Positions 33,710 through 44,862 are shown, counted from the stretch's first letter. The stretch: DNA of 64,000 nt from Acorus gramineus (GCA_030737835.1 CM060854.1:11651272-11715271), one strand, 5' to 3'. Translations and numbers: made by a program. Notes: generated from the sequence alone by a model not told the origin.

Positions 33710-34560
33710 TAAGATGACTTTTAAAAAAACAAGGTTCCATGAAAGTTGTTTCAAAAGAACATTTTTTCAACATCATAAAGTGAGGGAGTCAATGTCTATT
33801 AGCAAGCAACTATGTTCATTGTTTCAAAATTCCATCCACATGAGAGACATTAATTAATTGGTGACTTTTTAAAAAAAAATTAAAAAAAGGGAAAAAAAAT
33901 TGAACTAAACCCCTTTCAACATTCACTTGTCAAAGTGAAGGCATTAATAGGGAATGTGGACTTAATTTGTCCTCTTACAAACCACCAGAGGATAGACATT
34001 CAGAGATGCCTATGTATGAGGACAACCACACTAACCTATTGATCAAGGCATTGCCAATTTGTCCACCATCTCAATGTGTTCAAAATTGATTTCTTCTTCA
34101 GTCATCCCTAGTTTTGTTTGTGTGTGTATATATGTATTGTTTTGATAATTAAGATTTTGGGCTTTATTCCTTTTTTTTTCTAGGGTTTTTGTATCTATTT
34201 AACATGAGTAATGTTTTTTCAACCTTCAATTTACATGGTTATGCTTTTTCGTTTTTTATCTCGTGAAATATTGTTTTATGCATTGTTTTTTTTTTTTTGG
34301 TGAGTATAAAAGAACTTGTATTGCTGTTTGTTAGGGATATAGTCAAAATGTTTACATGATTCACATCCTTATATACAGCCAAAAAAAGAGAAAATTCTAA
34401 CCAAACCAAGACGAGGAAGTAAACTCAAGGAGGGAAACCTCAATTTAATGATTGTTATACATTATTATGCATAACAATGTATTCTATGTACATACAAGGA
34501 GGGAAAAAATGTTTTATACATTGTTATGCATTCTATGTATGTACACTCAAGAGCGGATCC
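33710..34560. other. AT-rich intergenic stretch
   Basis: No gene recognised. It contains T-runs (34283-34299) followed by sequence resembling the 3' end of a minus-strand LINE, and repeated TTATGCATTCTATGTA-like motifs at about 34468-34550. These are too weak to call. Confidence 0.4.
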
Positions 34561-34599
34561 AAGACACTTTTTCGGGGTGGGCTGAACTAACAAGAGAGG

Positions 34600-34609
34600 T
34601 TTTTTTTTT

Positions 34610-34640
<31 letters not shown>

Positions 34641-34646
34641 GGGGGG
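34600..34646. repeat. T20-G27 homopolymer junction
   Basis: About 20 T (34600-34619) immediately followed by 27 G (34620-34646). It lies just after a GAGCGGATCCAAGACACTTTTTCGGGG sequence related to the left end of the element at 45527. Exact run lengths are uncertain in any sequencing method. Confidence 0.85.
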
Positions 34647-34689
34647 CCCTGTTACGTTCAATTTTTTTTACATTCTAAAATACAATCAT

Positions 34690-34920
34690 ATGTACTTTGT
34701 TTGAAATCCAATGAAGTACATATCTTGTTAGATGATGAATATACATCATTAAATATTTTCTTACACTTACTAAAAATTGATTTTTTCAACTTGAAATGGA
34801 ACGATATTTTTTTTCAAAACATATACATTATTAGATAATATTTACTATTTTAAAAAAAATGAAAACATGTGTGGTCTAAGTTTTGGTTAGTAAAAATTAT
34901 TGAGTCTAACATTTTCATGT
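34690..34920 (+). repeat. Dispersed repeat copy
   Basis: Aligns with 25695-25900: TAGATGATG, CACTTACTAAA, TTCAACTTGAAAT, GAACGATAT, then AACATGTGTGGTCTAAGTTTT and GAGTCTAACATTTTC. It belongs to the family into which the Tat element inserted. Confidence 0.6.
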
Positions 34921-35463
34921 TTGGGGTAAATTTAGATTTATAAAGCAATGATATTTTGAGGTTTTTCTAACATAAATCTGCGCTGAATTGATATTTTGAA
35001 GTTTTTCTAACAAAATCTAGACTGGACTGTATCGAGTTTTTATAACAGCCAATTCTTCTCCCCTGTACATTTTCATATCAATAATTTATTTTGTTATGCA
35101 TCTATGTATACTGTTAAATCTCGTATACTATTATGCATTCTCTATACATTGTTATATCTTGAACAAGCAGACAGTGTTGGACGAAATTAAAGGACTTTGG
35201 AAAAGAAATCATAACAACAAATCATAACAACTTGAAGTGATTAGGTGATGACTTAATAATAAACATACTTGAATTTAATTTTATCAACTTGAAGTGATTC
35301 TCTTTTTTCTTTTTGTGAGCCACTGAGGAGGTGTTAAATAGTCTCACACATGAAAAATGCATTGAAAAAAAAAGAAAAAACTTTTTCTCCAATTGTCAAC
35401 AAATTAATTAACTAGCTAGGGGGACATTGCAAAAGACCAATAACATTATCAAATCATTTTTTT

Positions 35464-36391
35464 TTGCTGCGTAAAAAGTAATCTATTATTGAAAGAACAC
35501 CAATGTACAAGAGTGGGGATTTACAAGCTGTTGGACTTAGTTAGGTATAATCTCCACAAGAAGACCAAAGAGAGGTCAGGAAACAAAATGAATAACAAGA
35601 TTGTAGAGCCATTATGTTAATGGGACACACGGTCATAGACTTTCCCAGCCTTGTCATCCTGCAAAAGAGCTTGTATATCTTCCTAGAGCTGAGAGGGGGA
35701 GAAGATTGAAGATCCGATTGTTGACTGGGTAGAGGCAAGCAGATCAGCCACCGTGTTGGCTTCCCGGCCCGTAGATGTGAGTGATTTTCCATTCAGTTAC
35801 TTGACCCACTAGAGATCTAAGTTCACGCAGGTCCCTGTAGGCATTCCAGGGGATGAGTCCCTTCCCTTCAGCCCATGCCTCAGCAGTAGTTGAATCCGTT
35901 CCACTCCAGATCCGAGGAGCATGAAGGGTGGAGCAGAGTTTAATTTCTGCCACAATGCCTTTTAGCTCAAGGATGTTAATGGAGGAGGTTTGTGTTTGAA
36001 CTGCCAAAGCTGTGAGGCAGTTAGCTTTATAATCCCAGACTACTGGTCTGAATCTGTAGCGGTCATCCCCCAAGGAGACTTTGAATCAGTGATGGAGACA
36101 TCTTTGAAGTGACCTCTGATTAAAGATAGAATGTGGTTGGCTAAGAACCTCTCGTGGATGGACTTCCCTTTGAAAATTCGATTATTGCATTCATTCCAAA
36201 TCGACCAATCAGTCTGAGTAAAGATGAATAAAATTATCTTCTTCTCAAAAGTGGAATGCGCAATAGCAAGAAAATGATCTAGGAAATCAGCAATAGAGGA
36301 TGATCTCCACCTCTTAATCCCTAGTCTCTTCCGAACGACAGCCCAAATGTAAGCAGAGAAAGAGCATTGATGAAATAGGTGGTCTACATAT
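35464..36391 (-). mobile_element. 5'-truncated LINE on the minus strand
   Basis: TCAAATCATTTTTTT occurs at 35449-35463 and 36392-36406, a target duplication of at least 13 bp that merges with the poly(A) tail (T-run on this strand). The minus strand encodes the C-terminal zf-RVT end (FLANHILSLIRGHF near 36120) and an RNase H of the RVT_3 type at about 36073-35744: QTSSINILELKGIVAEIKL, then WSGTDSTTAEAWAEGKG, with the catalytic E and D positions visible. Upstream LINE sequence is missing. Confidence 0.88.
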
Positions 36392-36631
36392 TCAAATCAT
36401 TTTTTTGGACTCATGAGGTTTTATATTTGTGAAATGAAAACTTAAGAAAATGCACTTATAAATTTCATTCTCATGGTGTATTAAATGGAAGAATATGTAT
36501 AAAGGTTTCATCATATCACTCTAGTTAGTGAAATCCATGTGTATAAACATGTAGAATGTATAAATAAGTGTTGATATACTAAATCATTATTGCAATCATT
36601 TCTGTTGTCCCTGTCTTTTGTTGACTTAATA

Positions 36632-37760
36632 GGGGACGGTTATTTAAACCCCTGTTTAGTGGAAAGCCACCCCAATTGGAAAGCCACCCATCCAATTTTT
36701 TAGAACCTATAAAACCACCCCGACTAAATGCTATTGCGTAAAACCACCCCTACCCACCACACCCCATTTTGAATCAAGCCCACCCTCTGTACTGTACTGT
36801 TCGACAAATGTAGTGTCGACCGATGTTACATACATTGACACTTCTAGTGTCGAACTGAAGGGTTACACAAATATATTTTTTTTGTTATAATATCGACACA
36901 TGTATTGTCGATATGTGTTAAATATGTTGCCAAGCGGAGTGTCGATACTAGCAGATTATTGAAAAATAAAAAGAGTTATGCTTTTCAAACTAACATCTTC
37001 TTCTTGTTTTTTTTTGTGTTATATTTTATCCTTTGAAATCCTCGTTGATCAATAATTTTGATTCATTTCCTAATTATTAGTTTGATATAATTTATTTTTT
37101 ATCTATATTCAAACCAGGCTGGCAATATAAACTAACAAGGATTTTTATTTAAATATGTGATTGATGTTAGTTTGAAAAGCATAACTCTTTTATTTTGTGT
37201 GTATATAACTCTTAATTTCTTGTATATGATTAAGTATTTACTTAATTTTTTACAGTGTAGTATGACTCTCAAGGAACGTATTCGACCTACAACTTTCAAT
37301 CGAAAAAATTATTCTAAGGACATGACATCGAGTTCTCGAGATGATGAAGTTCAAGCATATCCATAAGAAGTAACTTGCAATTATCTGTTGGTATCGACAC
37401 TATCATTGTTGACCATTATCATTTTTCTCGACATCTTATATGTTGACCGATATTTATTTTTTTATTTTTCAATAATCTGCTAGTAACGACATTCCGCTTG
37501 GCGACATATTTAACACATATCGACAATACATGTGTCGATATTATAACAAAAAAATATTTGTGTAACCCTTCAGTTCGACATTAGAAATGTCGACGTATGT
37601 AGAATTGATCGACACTACGTTTGTCGAACGGTACATGGGGTGGGCTTAGTTCAAAATGGGGTGTGATCGATAGGGGTGGTTTTCCTTTGGTTTCGAGTGC
37701 ATAAAAACGATTAATCACGGGGTGGTTTTCTAATTGTATGGGGTGGGTATATAACTCCCC
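36632..37760. mobile_element. Mutator-type foldback element, 1129 bp, perfect 9-bp duplication
   Basis: GACTTAATA flanks the element exactly (36623-36631, 37761-37769). Ends are GGGGACGGTTATTTAAACCC and, in reverse, GGGGAGTTATATACCCACCC. Inverted arms of more than 300 bp contain many TGTCGA-type motifs in both orientations. Even the centre is inverted (AAAGAGTTATGCTTTTCAAA at about 36970 and its reverse at about 37168). No transposase gene. Confidence 0.88.
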
Positions 37761-38774
37761 GACTTAATATCTAGGTTAAAAATATGCATTCAATTTACTC
37801 AAATGTATTTTTCTTTTTATGAATTATATATATATAATTTCAGATAAAAACAATTACTGGCTTATTGCAAATGTCCCTAACATTTTTCTTTGTAATGTTG
37901 TAATGTTGACATATAAGAATGGGCGCCGATATTTCCACCCACATAATTCTTCAACCCACCCCTCTCAAAAAAAATTGTGATTTTTTTAAGAGGTGAACCC
38001 ACCCGATCCATTCGACCTTGTAAAGTCATCCATTATGTCACAGGCCGACATCACATAGTCGAACTAGTCACAGAGACCTCAACCCTCTCTGTGATCCATT
38101 CGACTTTGTGTAGTCGTCAGTCTTATACTCCGTTCGAAATTGCAGAGTCGAACAGGTCACAGAAACCTAACACTCTCATGTGACCCATTCGACTTTGTGA
38201 AATCGTCAATTATGATGTTAAGTAAAACATTTATGCAAAGATTTTTCAAAATATTTTATATTTTTATTTAGTAATGATAATTAAAAAAATTATTATATTA
38301 TAATTATGTCATGATTCAAATCTGATTGACCCAACAGTTGAACCAATGACCCTTGACTCATTCATTTTTTTTGGTTCAATGAACGGTTCGATTTTTAAAA
38401 CATTGCCATTATGTCACAAGTTGACATCACATAGTCGAATTGATCCCAGATACTTAAGGCTCTCTCTACGGCCTATTCAACTTGTGCCATAATGGACGAC
38501 ATCACAAATAGATATCCAAATACTACATCATGTGATCTGCCCTTCATGATACTGAACAACGCACCATCGTTTGAAGATATCATTTCATTGAGAATGCTAT
38601 AACACGCGAACACATTGTTCAAAACACAAAGTCGAATATGTCGTAGAGAGGGCCTTAGGTCTCTGTAACTACTTCGACTCTGTGATGTCGACCTGTGAAA
38701 TAATGAACGACTTCACAAAGTTGAATGAGCTACAAAAAACGGCCTTATATCTCCATGATCAGTTCGACTCTTGA

Positions 38775-38838
38775 CCTCCTGTATGGATTCTGATATTTTA
38801 TATACACTTGCCGCGTCTCGGGGACGCCCGGGGCGTGA
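38775..38838 (+). repeat. 3' tip of the 3.3-kb LTR family
   Basis: Reads TTTATATACACTTGCCGCGT followed by a GGGGACGCCCGGGGCGTGACA-like end, matching the sense 3' end of the solo LTR at 17461-17510 read on its minus strand. Only this tip is present at the left edge of the insert in the foldback element. Confidence 0.75.
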
Positions 38839-39271
38839 CAAAGCTGCTCCTAACGCTTGAGGTATCGAAGTATATCTCTACCTCGTAGCGGATGGACTCG
38901 TTGTATTTTTGTTAACCAGTAACACCATTGTCGGTATCGGATTTTGGTGAAAGGGGGGAAATGAAAAGAGAAGGGTAGGCGCCCTCTCTTCCTTCCTCAG
39001 CTCCTCCTCCGGTAGGTCTGTGCGTGTGTGGGGGTTCTTCTGAGGCTCGGATCCAGAGAGCTGCGCCTTGGCGGGATCGGTCGGATCGTCTCTCGGAAGG
39101 GGTGGTGGGGGGTTTCGTTCCTAGCTGAGACGACCGATGGGTCCTCAGGAGGATTCAGGAGTTGTTGTGATCGCCACCTGCTTTTCTCAAAAAGCAGGAA
39201 AAGTTGGGGGGCATTTGATCGCTTTCGTGGGGAGTTTGTGGGGTCTCCGCTCTGAGACACGGATATGCCGT
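38839..39271. other. Unassigned sequence between two LTR pieces
   Basis: GC-richer stretch with a G/A-rich part at 38945-38975 and purine-rich frames on both strands. No domain recognised. It may be leader or internal sequence of either flanking retroelement. Confidence 0.35.
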
Positions 39272-40162
39272 ACACAGAGGTGAAGACAGGGATTCTTTTC
39301 TGCTTCAGGAACCTGACTAAAGGTGAATTGGGACTTGAGGTGGGCTAGGGAAGGGCCGGCTAATTGGTTTTAGCCGCCTGGTGGGGGTCGGCTAGTTGTG
39401 GGTAGTCGCCTGGTGTTTGGTTCAATTTGGGCAGAACCTGAGTAGGGTTTGGGTTTGGTTTTGGTAGAGGTTAAACTGGGTTTAACATGGGTTTTGGAGA
39501 GTGGATTTGGAGAATGGATTTATGTAGGAAATGGGTTTCTCTCTCACTTTTCTCTCAAGGGTTTGAGGTGGTGGTGTGGCTTGATGGTTGGGAAGGTGGG
39601 TGGTTGGGGGTTATTGATGGGTATTGAATGTGTATTGATTGGAATTGATGATGGATATGAATGCAGGTGTAGAACAGTGTCCACTGGACAATAGATCAAA
39701 ATGGATAATAAGATGCTTGATTTGACCTTCCTTTAGATCTTTGTTCTCTGACAGTGTCCAGGTGAGGGGCGGTTACTCTTAGGTAGCTGCCTCCATCATA
39801 ACTTGCCATATGTCCCATATCTGACAAGCGGTGGCTTGGGTCGGTTACTAAGGATGAACCGGCTGAGATGGGGCGGCTAGAAGGGACAATCCGCCACAAT
39901 CATGCTTGCTTTATGTCCCATCCAGGAAGGCCGTTTGGGGTCGGTCAGGGGGCGGCTAGTTGGAACTAGCCGCCTGGTATGGGGCGGCTACTATCAAGTA
40001 GCCGCCCCTGTCCAAGCTCTTAGATATTTCTAAGTGTTGGACTTAGGGTTTTCGGTTTCGGTTTCTGAGGGAGTTTTCTATTGGATGTCCAAAAGTGGTG
40101 GCTTCCAATATTACTCGAAGTAAATTTCCTTTCTTTGGACGGTCAAAATTAGGGTATCTACA
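39272..40162. repeat. LTR with GC hairpins, copy 1
   Basis: Matches 53590-54506 end to end: GTACACAGAGGTGAA at the left and GGGTATCTACA at the right. The expected first base pair TG has become CG here. It carries at least five palindromic modules: 39353-39378, 39385-39410, 39766-39791, 39951-39974 (11-bp arms GGCGGCTAGTT/AACTAGCCGCC) and 39981-40008 (12-bp arms GGGGCGGCTACT/AGTAGCCGCCCC). It is about 890 bp. No target duplication was found, so it is either degraded or part of a rearranged element. Confidence 0.75.
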
Positions 40163-40794
40163 ACCATGTGCTATGGTTAGCAGTTGTTCCTCCCTGAGTG
40201 TCTCGAAAGCCTCCCTCCGGGGAGTGAGGGCGAGGGCGAGGGCAAGGTATGGTAGCGCTGTCACGTGACCTTGTTATCCATTGGGTTTCTACCCATGTTT
40301 TTCCTTGAAAGGAAATTGCCTTAGTATTGAATTGTTGTAATGGTGTTTGGTTTCCAGCCACTCACTGAGCTTGTAGCTCACCCCTCGCATACTGTTTCTT
40401 TTTCAGGGGCAGTGTTGGGCGTGGAGCTGGAGCTTCCCTGTGGCGGGGTTTGAGTGCGTGGAGTGTCCCGTCCGGCGGTTGGCGAGTGCGAGGATGTCAG
40501 CAGTCCTAGTGTCATTTATGTATTTGAAATCGTGCGTGTTGCACTGGTTGTACTTTATTTGGACTAGACTTGGCTCTCACAGGATAGTGATTGTGTATTC
40601 GAGTCTGTAATAATGTTTTTGGTTTACAAACTTATTGATATTTTTATGCTTCCGCATTTTAGTTGAACTATCAGTTATCATTATTTTGCCAGCTTTGTGT
40701 GTTATTTATTGGAGTCATTGTTGACCTCTTGTAATTGATAGCTGATACTTTATATATTGCCATGTCTCGGGGACAGCCGCCCTGGGGCATGACA
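40163..40794 (+). repeat. 3' part of the 3.3-kb LTR family, second piece
   Basis: Runs from TGTGCTATGG through GTAGCTCACCCCTCGCATAC (compare the minus strand at about 17900) and ATGCTTCCGCATTT (compare 17610) to the end GGGGCATGACA. It abuts the hairpin LTR on the left and the PMD gene on the right. Confidence 0.75.
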
Positions 40795-40799
40795 CGAGG

Positions 40800-43071
40800 A
40801 GACCGGTGTGGGTGACTTGGAGGAGGACCCGGAGCCAGCGGATGAGGCGGTTGTCGGGACATGAACCATCGGGGTTCAAGAGGTCATCGCGGATTCGGCC
40901 GAGGAGGAGGACGATCGTCCATGTGCTTTGGTAAGCTTTTGCGATTCCTTTGCTTTTATTAATCCTGTAGTTATTCCCTTGCTTATATTCCTTTTATTGC
41001 AGCCTATGGGACTCCAGGCTCTTTGGCATGGCGTGAGGTGCTGGTACGACGATTTGGTGCAGCCCGAGAGAGATTTGGTCAATGGGGCTGGTTTTTGAAA
41101 TTTCTTTCGCATTCAGCCTTTCATCGTTGATCGATCTTATATCAAAGTGCTGGGCGAGCGGTGGGACCCTAGTAGCTGCACTTTCATTTTTCCCACAGAC
41201 GCTTTGATGCCATCTTTGGAGGATGTGTTCCGGTTCATGAGCCTTCCCGTCGTGGGTCGTCCAGTCACTGGGTGACTCTTACAGACTATCGCAAGCTCTT
41301 CAAGCGTCTGATTGGCAGATGGGACTTCATAGAGTAGGGCCGTAGCCTCAACCGTATTCCCCTCGATTGCCTCTCCTTTCAGTATGGGCTCGGAGGTTCA
41401 CTCAACAACGTCCGAAGGAATCGGATGAGGAGTATCTGCATCGATCTCAGATGATTGACCAGAGGATAGCTGCAGTAGACCCGAGGAGGGCCCAGAGAGA
41501 GTTGAGGGCCTTCTACCTGTACTTCTTCTGGAGACTGCTTTTCTCCAATGCCTCTGACCGGGTGGCATCACATTTCCTGCTCTTCATGGAGCATTTGGTG
41601 TAGATGGGGACTTATGCTTGGGGAGCGGCGATGCTGGCTCATCTCTTTGTCGAACTGTCCAAGAAGTAGAGGAGGACCAAGAGCAAGAAGATTGGTGGAT
41701 TTACTGCATTTCTTCAGGTATATCTCCTTCTTTAAACTTTGTCCCTCCTTTTAGCTCTATCTTCTAGGGTTTAGTTCTAAGGTTTAGTTCCATTTCTCAG
41801 CTTTTCGGGTATGAGCATATCACCGTGGCCCGTCCCATGTCAATAGAGCTGGAGGAGCCTTTTCTGCATGCCTTGCGGTGGGTCGCCCCCGATTCATACT
41901 ATGATCACACCTTGGCGTCTTTGGGGGAGCGCTTCCATACTTTGTCAGAGAGATAGGTAGAATTTTGACTCAATAATTCTTTCCTTTTCAATTCTGTTTT
42001 GCTTTGGTGACGCCAAGCCAACTCATGTAGATTTGCTGGAGACCTTACACTGAGGCGCCTCTCGATACAATGTCTTGAGACACTTGGTTGATTCTCTTTG
42101 ACGAGGTGGTGTATCATCCTATCAGCTGGGTGGTCTGGCAGTTGGGATATCATCAGTGGGTTCCTGCTCCTCTCCCGACCATGCCTTGTTTGACAGTTGC
42201 TTGGATCCCGAGGTGCTTTGACCCGAATAAGAAGTTTGTCACTCATCTGCGGCTGTGGGACGATCTCGATCACCCGGTCAGAGCCCAGGATGGTCTTACA
42301 GACAGTCATGCTTATATGTTCCACCGGGTATATGCTCATGCTCTTGGAGTTCTCGACGAACGCATCCTAGATGCAGTGGTAAGAAGAGGTCTACCCAAAA
42401 AATTATTTGCAACCATTATCATGTCTCGCTTAACTCTGCTTTCCTTTGGATAGATTGGCCTCTCACATGCAGCAAGGAGGTTGAGAGTTCTGAGCGAGGA
42501 TTTCATCGTTCAGATGACCTTGGTGGATGAGCTTCGAGCCGAGAGGGACGGGCTTCTTCGACAGGTCGGGATCCTTGAGGGGCACCTTAGGGACATGGAG
42601 TTGGCTCAAGCTATGGGTGCATCATCTTCTTCGGCTCCTCCTCCCTCTTCTTTCTCTATTGCTGAGTTGACGAGTGAGTTGAGCGCGACTCGCGATGAGC
42701 TGATGGTTTCATCCAGATGTAGTTGGAGGTGGCCAGGACGCAAGCAGAGAGGGAGAGGCCGGAGAGAGTCAGCTTACAGGGAATGCTTTGGTAGATTTGA
42801 GAGCAGGTTGAGGCTCAGATGGGCTAGGAGAGGCAAGAGAGGGCCAGCTTGGATAGTGCGCTGTAACAGGCCCAAGAGGAGATCGCTTCGTTACACCGGG
42901 AGAATGAGATCATGCAATCCAAGGTGGCAGATTCTGCAGCATCTTCTGATGGAGCTGGAGTTGGATTTGACTGAGAGATGATCTGCAGCCTCCAGGCTTC
43001 ATTGGATGTGGAGAGGGTGAGCGTGTGGCGCATGGAGGAGGAGCACAGCCGCTTCCGTTAGGAGTTACAGA
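40800..43071 (+). pseudogene. Plant mobile domain (PMD) gene with coiled-coil tail, broken
   Basis: A multi-exon gene read on the plus strand. Likely exons: about 40800-40930, 41002-41717, 41801-41957, 42029-42378 and 42454-43071, with GT-AG borders (GTAAGCTTTT at 40931, TTTATTGCAG at 41001, TTCTCAG at 41800, GGATAG at 42453). Domain landmarks of the PMD family (Pfam PF10536; Arabidopsis MAIN/MAIL1 relatives): SYIKVLGERWDPSSCTF and SLEDVFRFMSLPVVGRPVTG near 41140-41270, YLYFFWRLLFSNASDRV at 41515-41570, GTYAWGAAMLAHL at 41608-41645, WRPYTEAP at about 42033, and LGYHQWVPAP at 42142-42171. The last exon is a Gln/Arg/Glu-rich coiled coil (ERDGLLRQVGILEGHLRDME). Several stops and frameshifts. Homologous to the minus-strand gene at 62328-63920. 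Confidence 0.8.
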
Positions 43072-43094
43072 CTCGAATACACAATAAAAAGGTG

Positions 43095-44725
43095 CTCTTC
43101 ACTATTCATTGTCTTCTCCAACTCTTTTTCTCTCTCCCCCTCTCTCTTTTTCAAGCTTTTGAGCCACCTAGGGTCCTTAAAGCTTAAAACCTAAATCATA
43201 GAAAGGGTAGATCCGGTCCCGATCTACACCCCGGTGGTTTCAAATCCGAATTCCGACGAGTCTAGCCCTTTCTTCCGCCCTCTCTTCTCCTCAGATCGGA
43301 GCCATTTCGGAGGTGGGAAGGGGTCTTGGTGGTGGAGACCCTTGGAGAGGCGTTTCGGTGCGCGGAGAGCAACCGAACATCCCTTCCTTCCCTTGGTAAG
43401 CTCTTTTTCCTCTTCTTTTTGGCTTAGATGCTTGTTAGGAGGGTGGATTTGAGGTTGGGTGGTGGTCGGCGGCTGTGGGTGGCTGTCGGTGGTGGTTGGG
43501 GGCGGTCGGAGGCCATTGGTGGCCGGTGGTTGGTGGTAGAGGTGCTCGGACAGGGTGGTGGCCTGTCCCGGGCAGGATGGCAGCAGGCAGGCGCAGCAGG
43601 CAGCGCTCAGGCGTGCAGTGGCAGGGCGCGCGCGCGCGTGCGCGCGGACGTGCGCGCGGGCATGCGCTCGGGTGGCGCTGGGCGTGGGCGTGCTGGCTGT
43701 GTTGGGTGCTGGGTGTGCTGGGCGAGGGTGCTGGGCGCTGGGCGCTGAGCACCGTGCAGGAGCATGCGCGCGGGGCGCTGGGCAAAGGCGCAGGCGTGCG
43801 CGCGGTGAAGTGAGCAGCGGATGCGCGCAGGTGGGTGCGCGTGTGGGGCGCAGTGCGCGCGGGTGCACCGGTGCGGGGCTGGTCGAGCGGATGGTGCGGG
43901 TCGATGGTGCGCGCGGAGCGAGGAGAGGGCAGCGGAGGTGCGGGCGGGGTGCGCGCGGGGCGAGGTGTTGGGCGCGCGGGGCGTGCGGTGTGCTCGCGGG
44001 CCAGTGCAGGGCGTGCGGGGTGCGCGCGGGCTGCTGCGATGGGGCGCAGTGGGCGCGCGGTGCACCCAGGTGGCTCGGCGGCAAGTCCAGGCATGCGGGC
44101 AGGGGCCGGCGGCGCGCCTGGGTGCGCGGGCTGAGGCGCGGCGGTGCATCCGGGGGCGGGTGGCCGTGCGGGTGGTTGCGGGGGGTTCGAGAGTGAGTCG
44201 GGGTGCTCGGGCTAGCGTGCGTACGGGCCGTATGCACGTTTGCCCGAGTGTTGGGTGTTTATTTGTGTGTTTTGTGTACTTTGTGGTATTTGTGTGTTTT
44301 ACTCACCAAGTGGGTTACCCTGTCTTGCAGATCTTGACGGACGGTCGCGCGACGACCCGGTTACCGGTGAGTGGGACAACCCAACCCAGTTGGGAGGCGC
44401 TACATGCACTTGGGCGTGTACCGTCCTCCCCTGGGGCACATAGTTAATATTAACTGTTATATTGTAACCATGCAAGCATGATTAATGTGTAGAATGCATG
44501 CCACCCTAGACTTGTATGTTAGGGACTTACACCCTTAGGATATGTGCATGAGCCGTGCATCCTGTCACCTCGTTATCATGCTAGGAAAGCCCCGACCTAT
44601 GCATGCGTCCTATTAGTTTGATTTATTTACTTAAATGCAAGCTTGTGATATTGTTAGCATGCCTTGGGGAATATAAGGGGGCCTTGCGAGGTAAACATTG
44701 AGACCCGGGCTATGGTACCTGTCAC
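43095..44725 (+). repeat. 5' and middle part of the 3.3-kb LTR family, opposite orientation
   Basis: Aligns with the minus strand of about 20485-18790: CACTATTCAT, AGATCCGGTCCCGATCTACA, TTCAAATCCGAATTCCGACGA, the donor CTTGGTAAGC at 43396, the G-rich tract 43440-44230, GGGCTAGCGTGCGTACG, the acceptor GTCTTGCAG at 44330, and a 36-nt mini-exon followed by GTGAGTGGGACAA. It stops at about 44725 within the repeat. The true start and end of the LTR are missing. Confidence 0.85.
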
Positions 44726-44862
44726 ATAATGGACGACTTCACAAAATCGAATAGATCAAGGTGAGATCACTCTTTAAAAAAATCACATTCTGATTTTTTT
44801 GAGAGGAGTGGGGTGAATAGCTATGTAGATGGAAATATTGATACCCCATAAGAATTGTCAAC

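Larger units (their letters stand above)
37921..44847. mobile_element. Foldback element with perfect 8-bp duplication, opened by a 5.9-kb insert
   Basis: ATAAGAAT flanks it at 37913-37920 and 44848-44855. The left arm (37921-38220) is mirrored by 38400-38772 plus 44727-44847: GATATTTCCACCCACATA against its reverse near 44826-44843, and the CATTCGAC, AAAGTCAT and GACATCACATAGTCGAA motifs. Between 38773 and about 44726 is unrelated inserted DNA (retroelement pieces and a PMD gene). The inner arm resumes cleanly at TGTCACATAATGGACGACTT. The 8-bp duplication fits hAT, and the arm structure fits Mutator-like foldbacks. Confidence 0.78.

Noticed and set aside
43234-43395. A short peptide frame with SNPNSD shared between the two copies of the 3.3-kb LTR (also 20348-20154 on the minus strand)
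   Set aside because: Both frames open with GTG and no in-frame ATG precedes them. The similarity is explained by conserved nucleotides upstream of the splice-like donor, so I treat it as non-coding leader.
43224-44237. A 337-codon minus-strand frame opposite the second LTR copy
   Set aside because: Same compositional artefact as at 19249-20157. It is Pro/Ala/Arg/His-rich and runs against the inferred sense strand.
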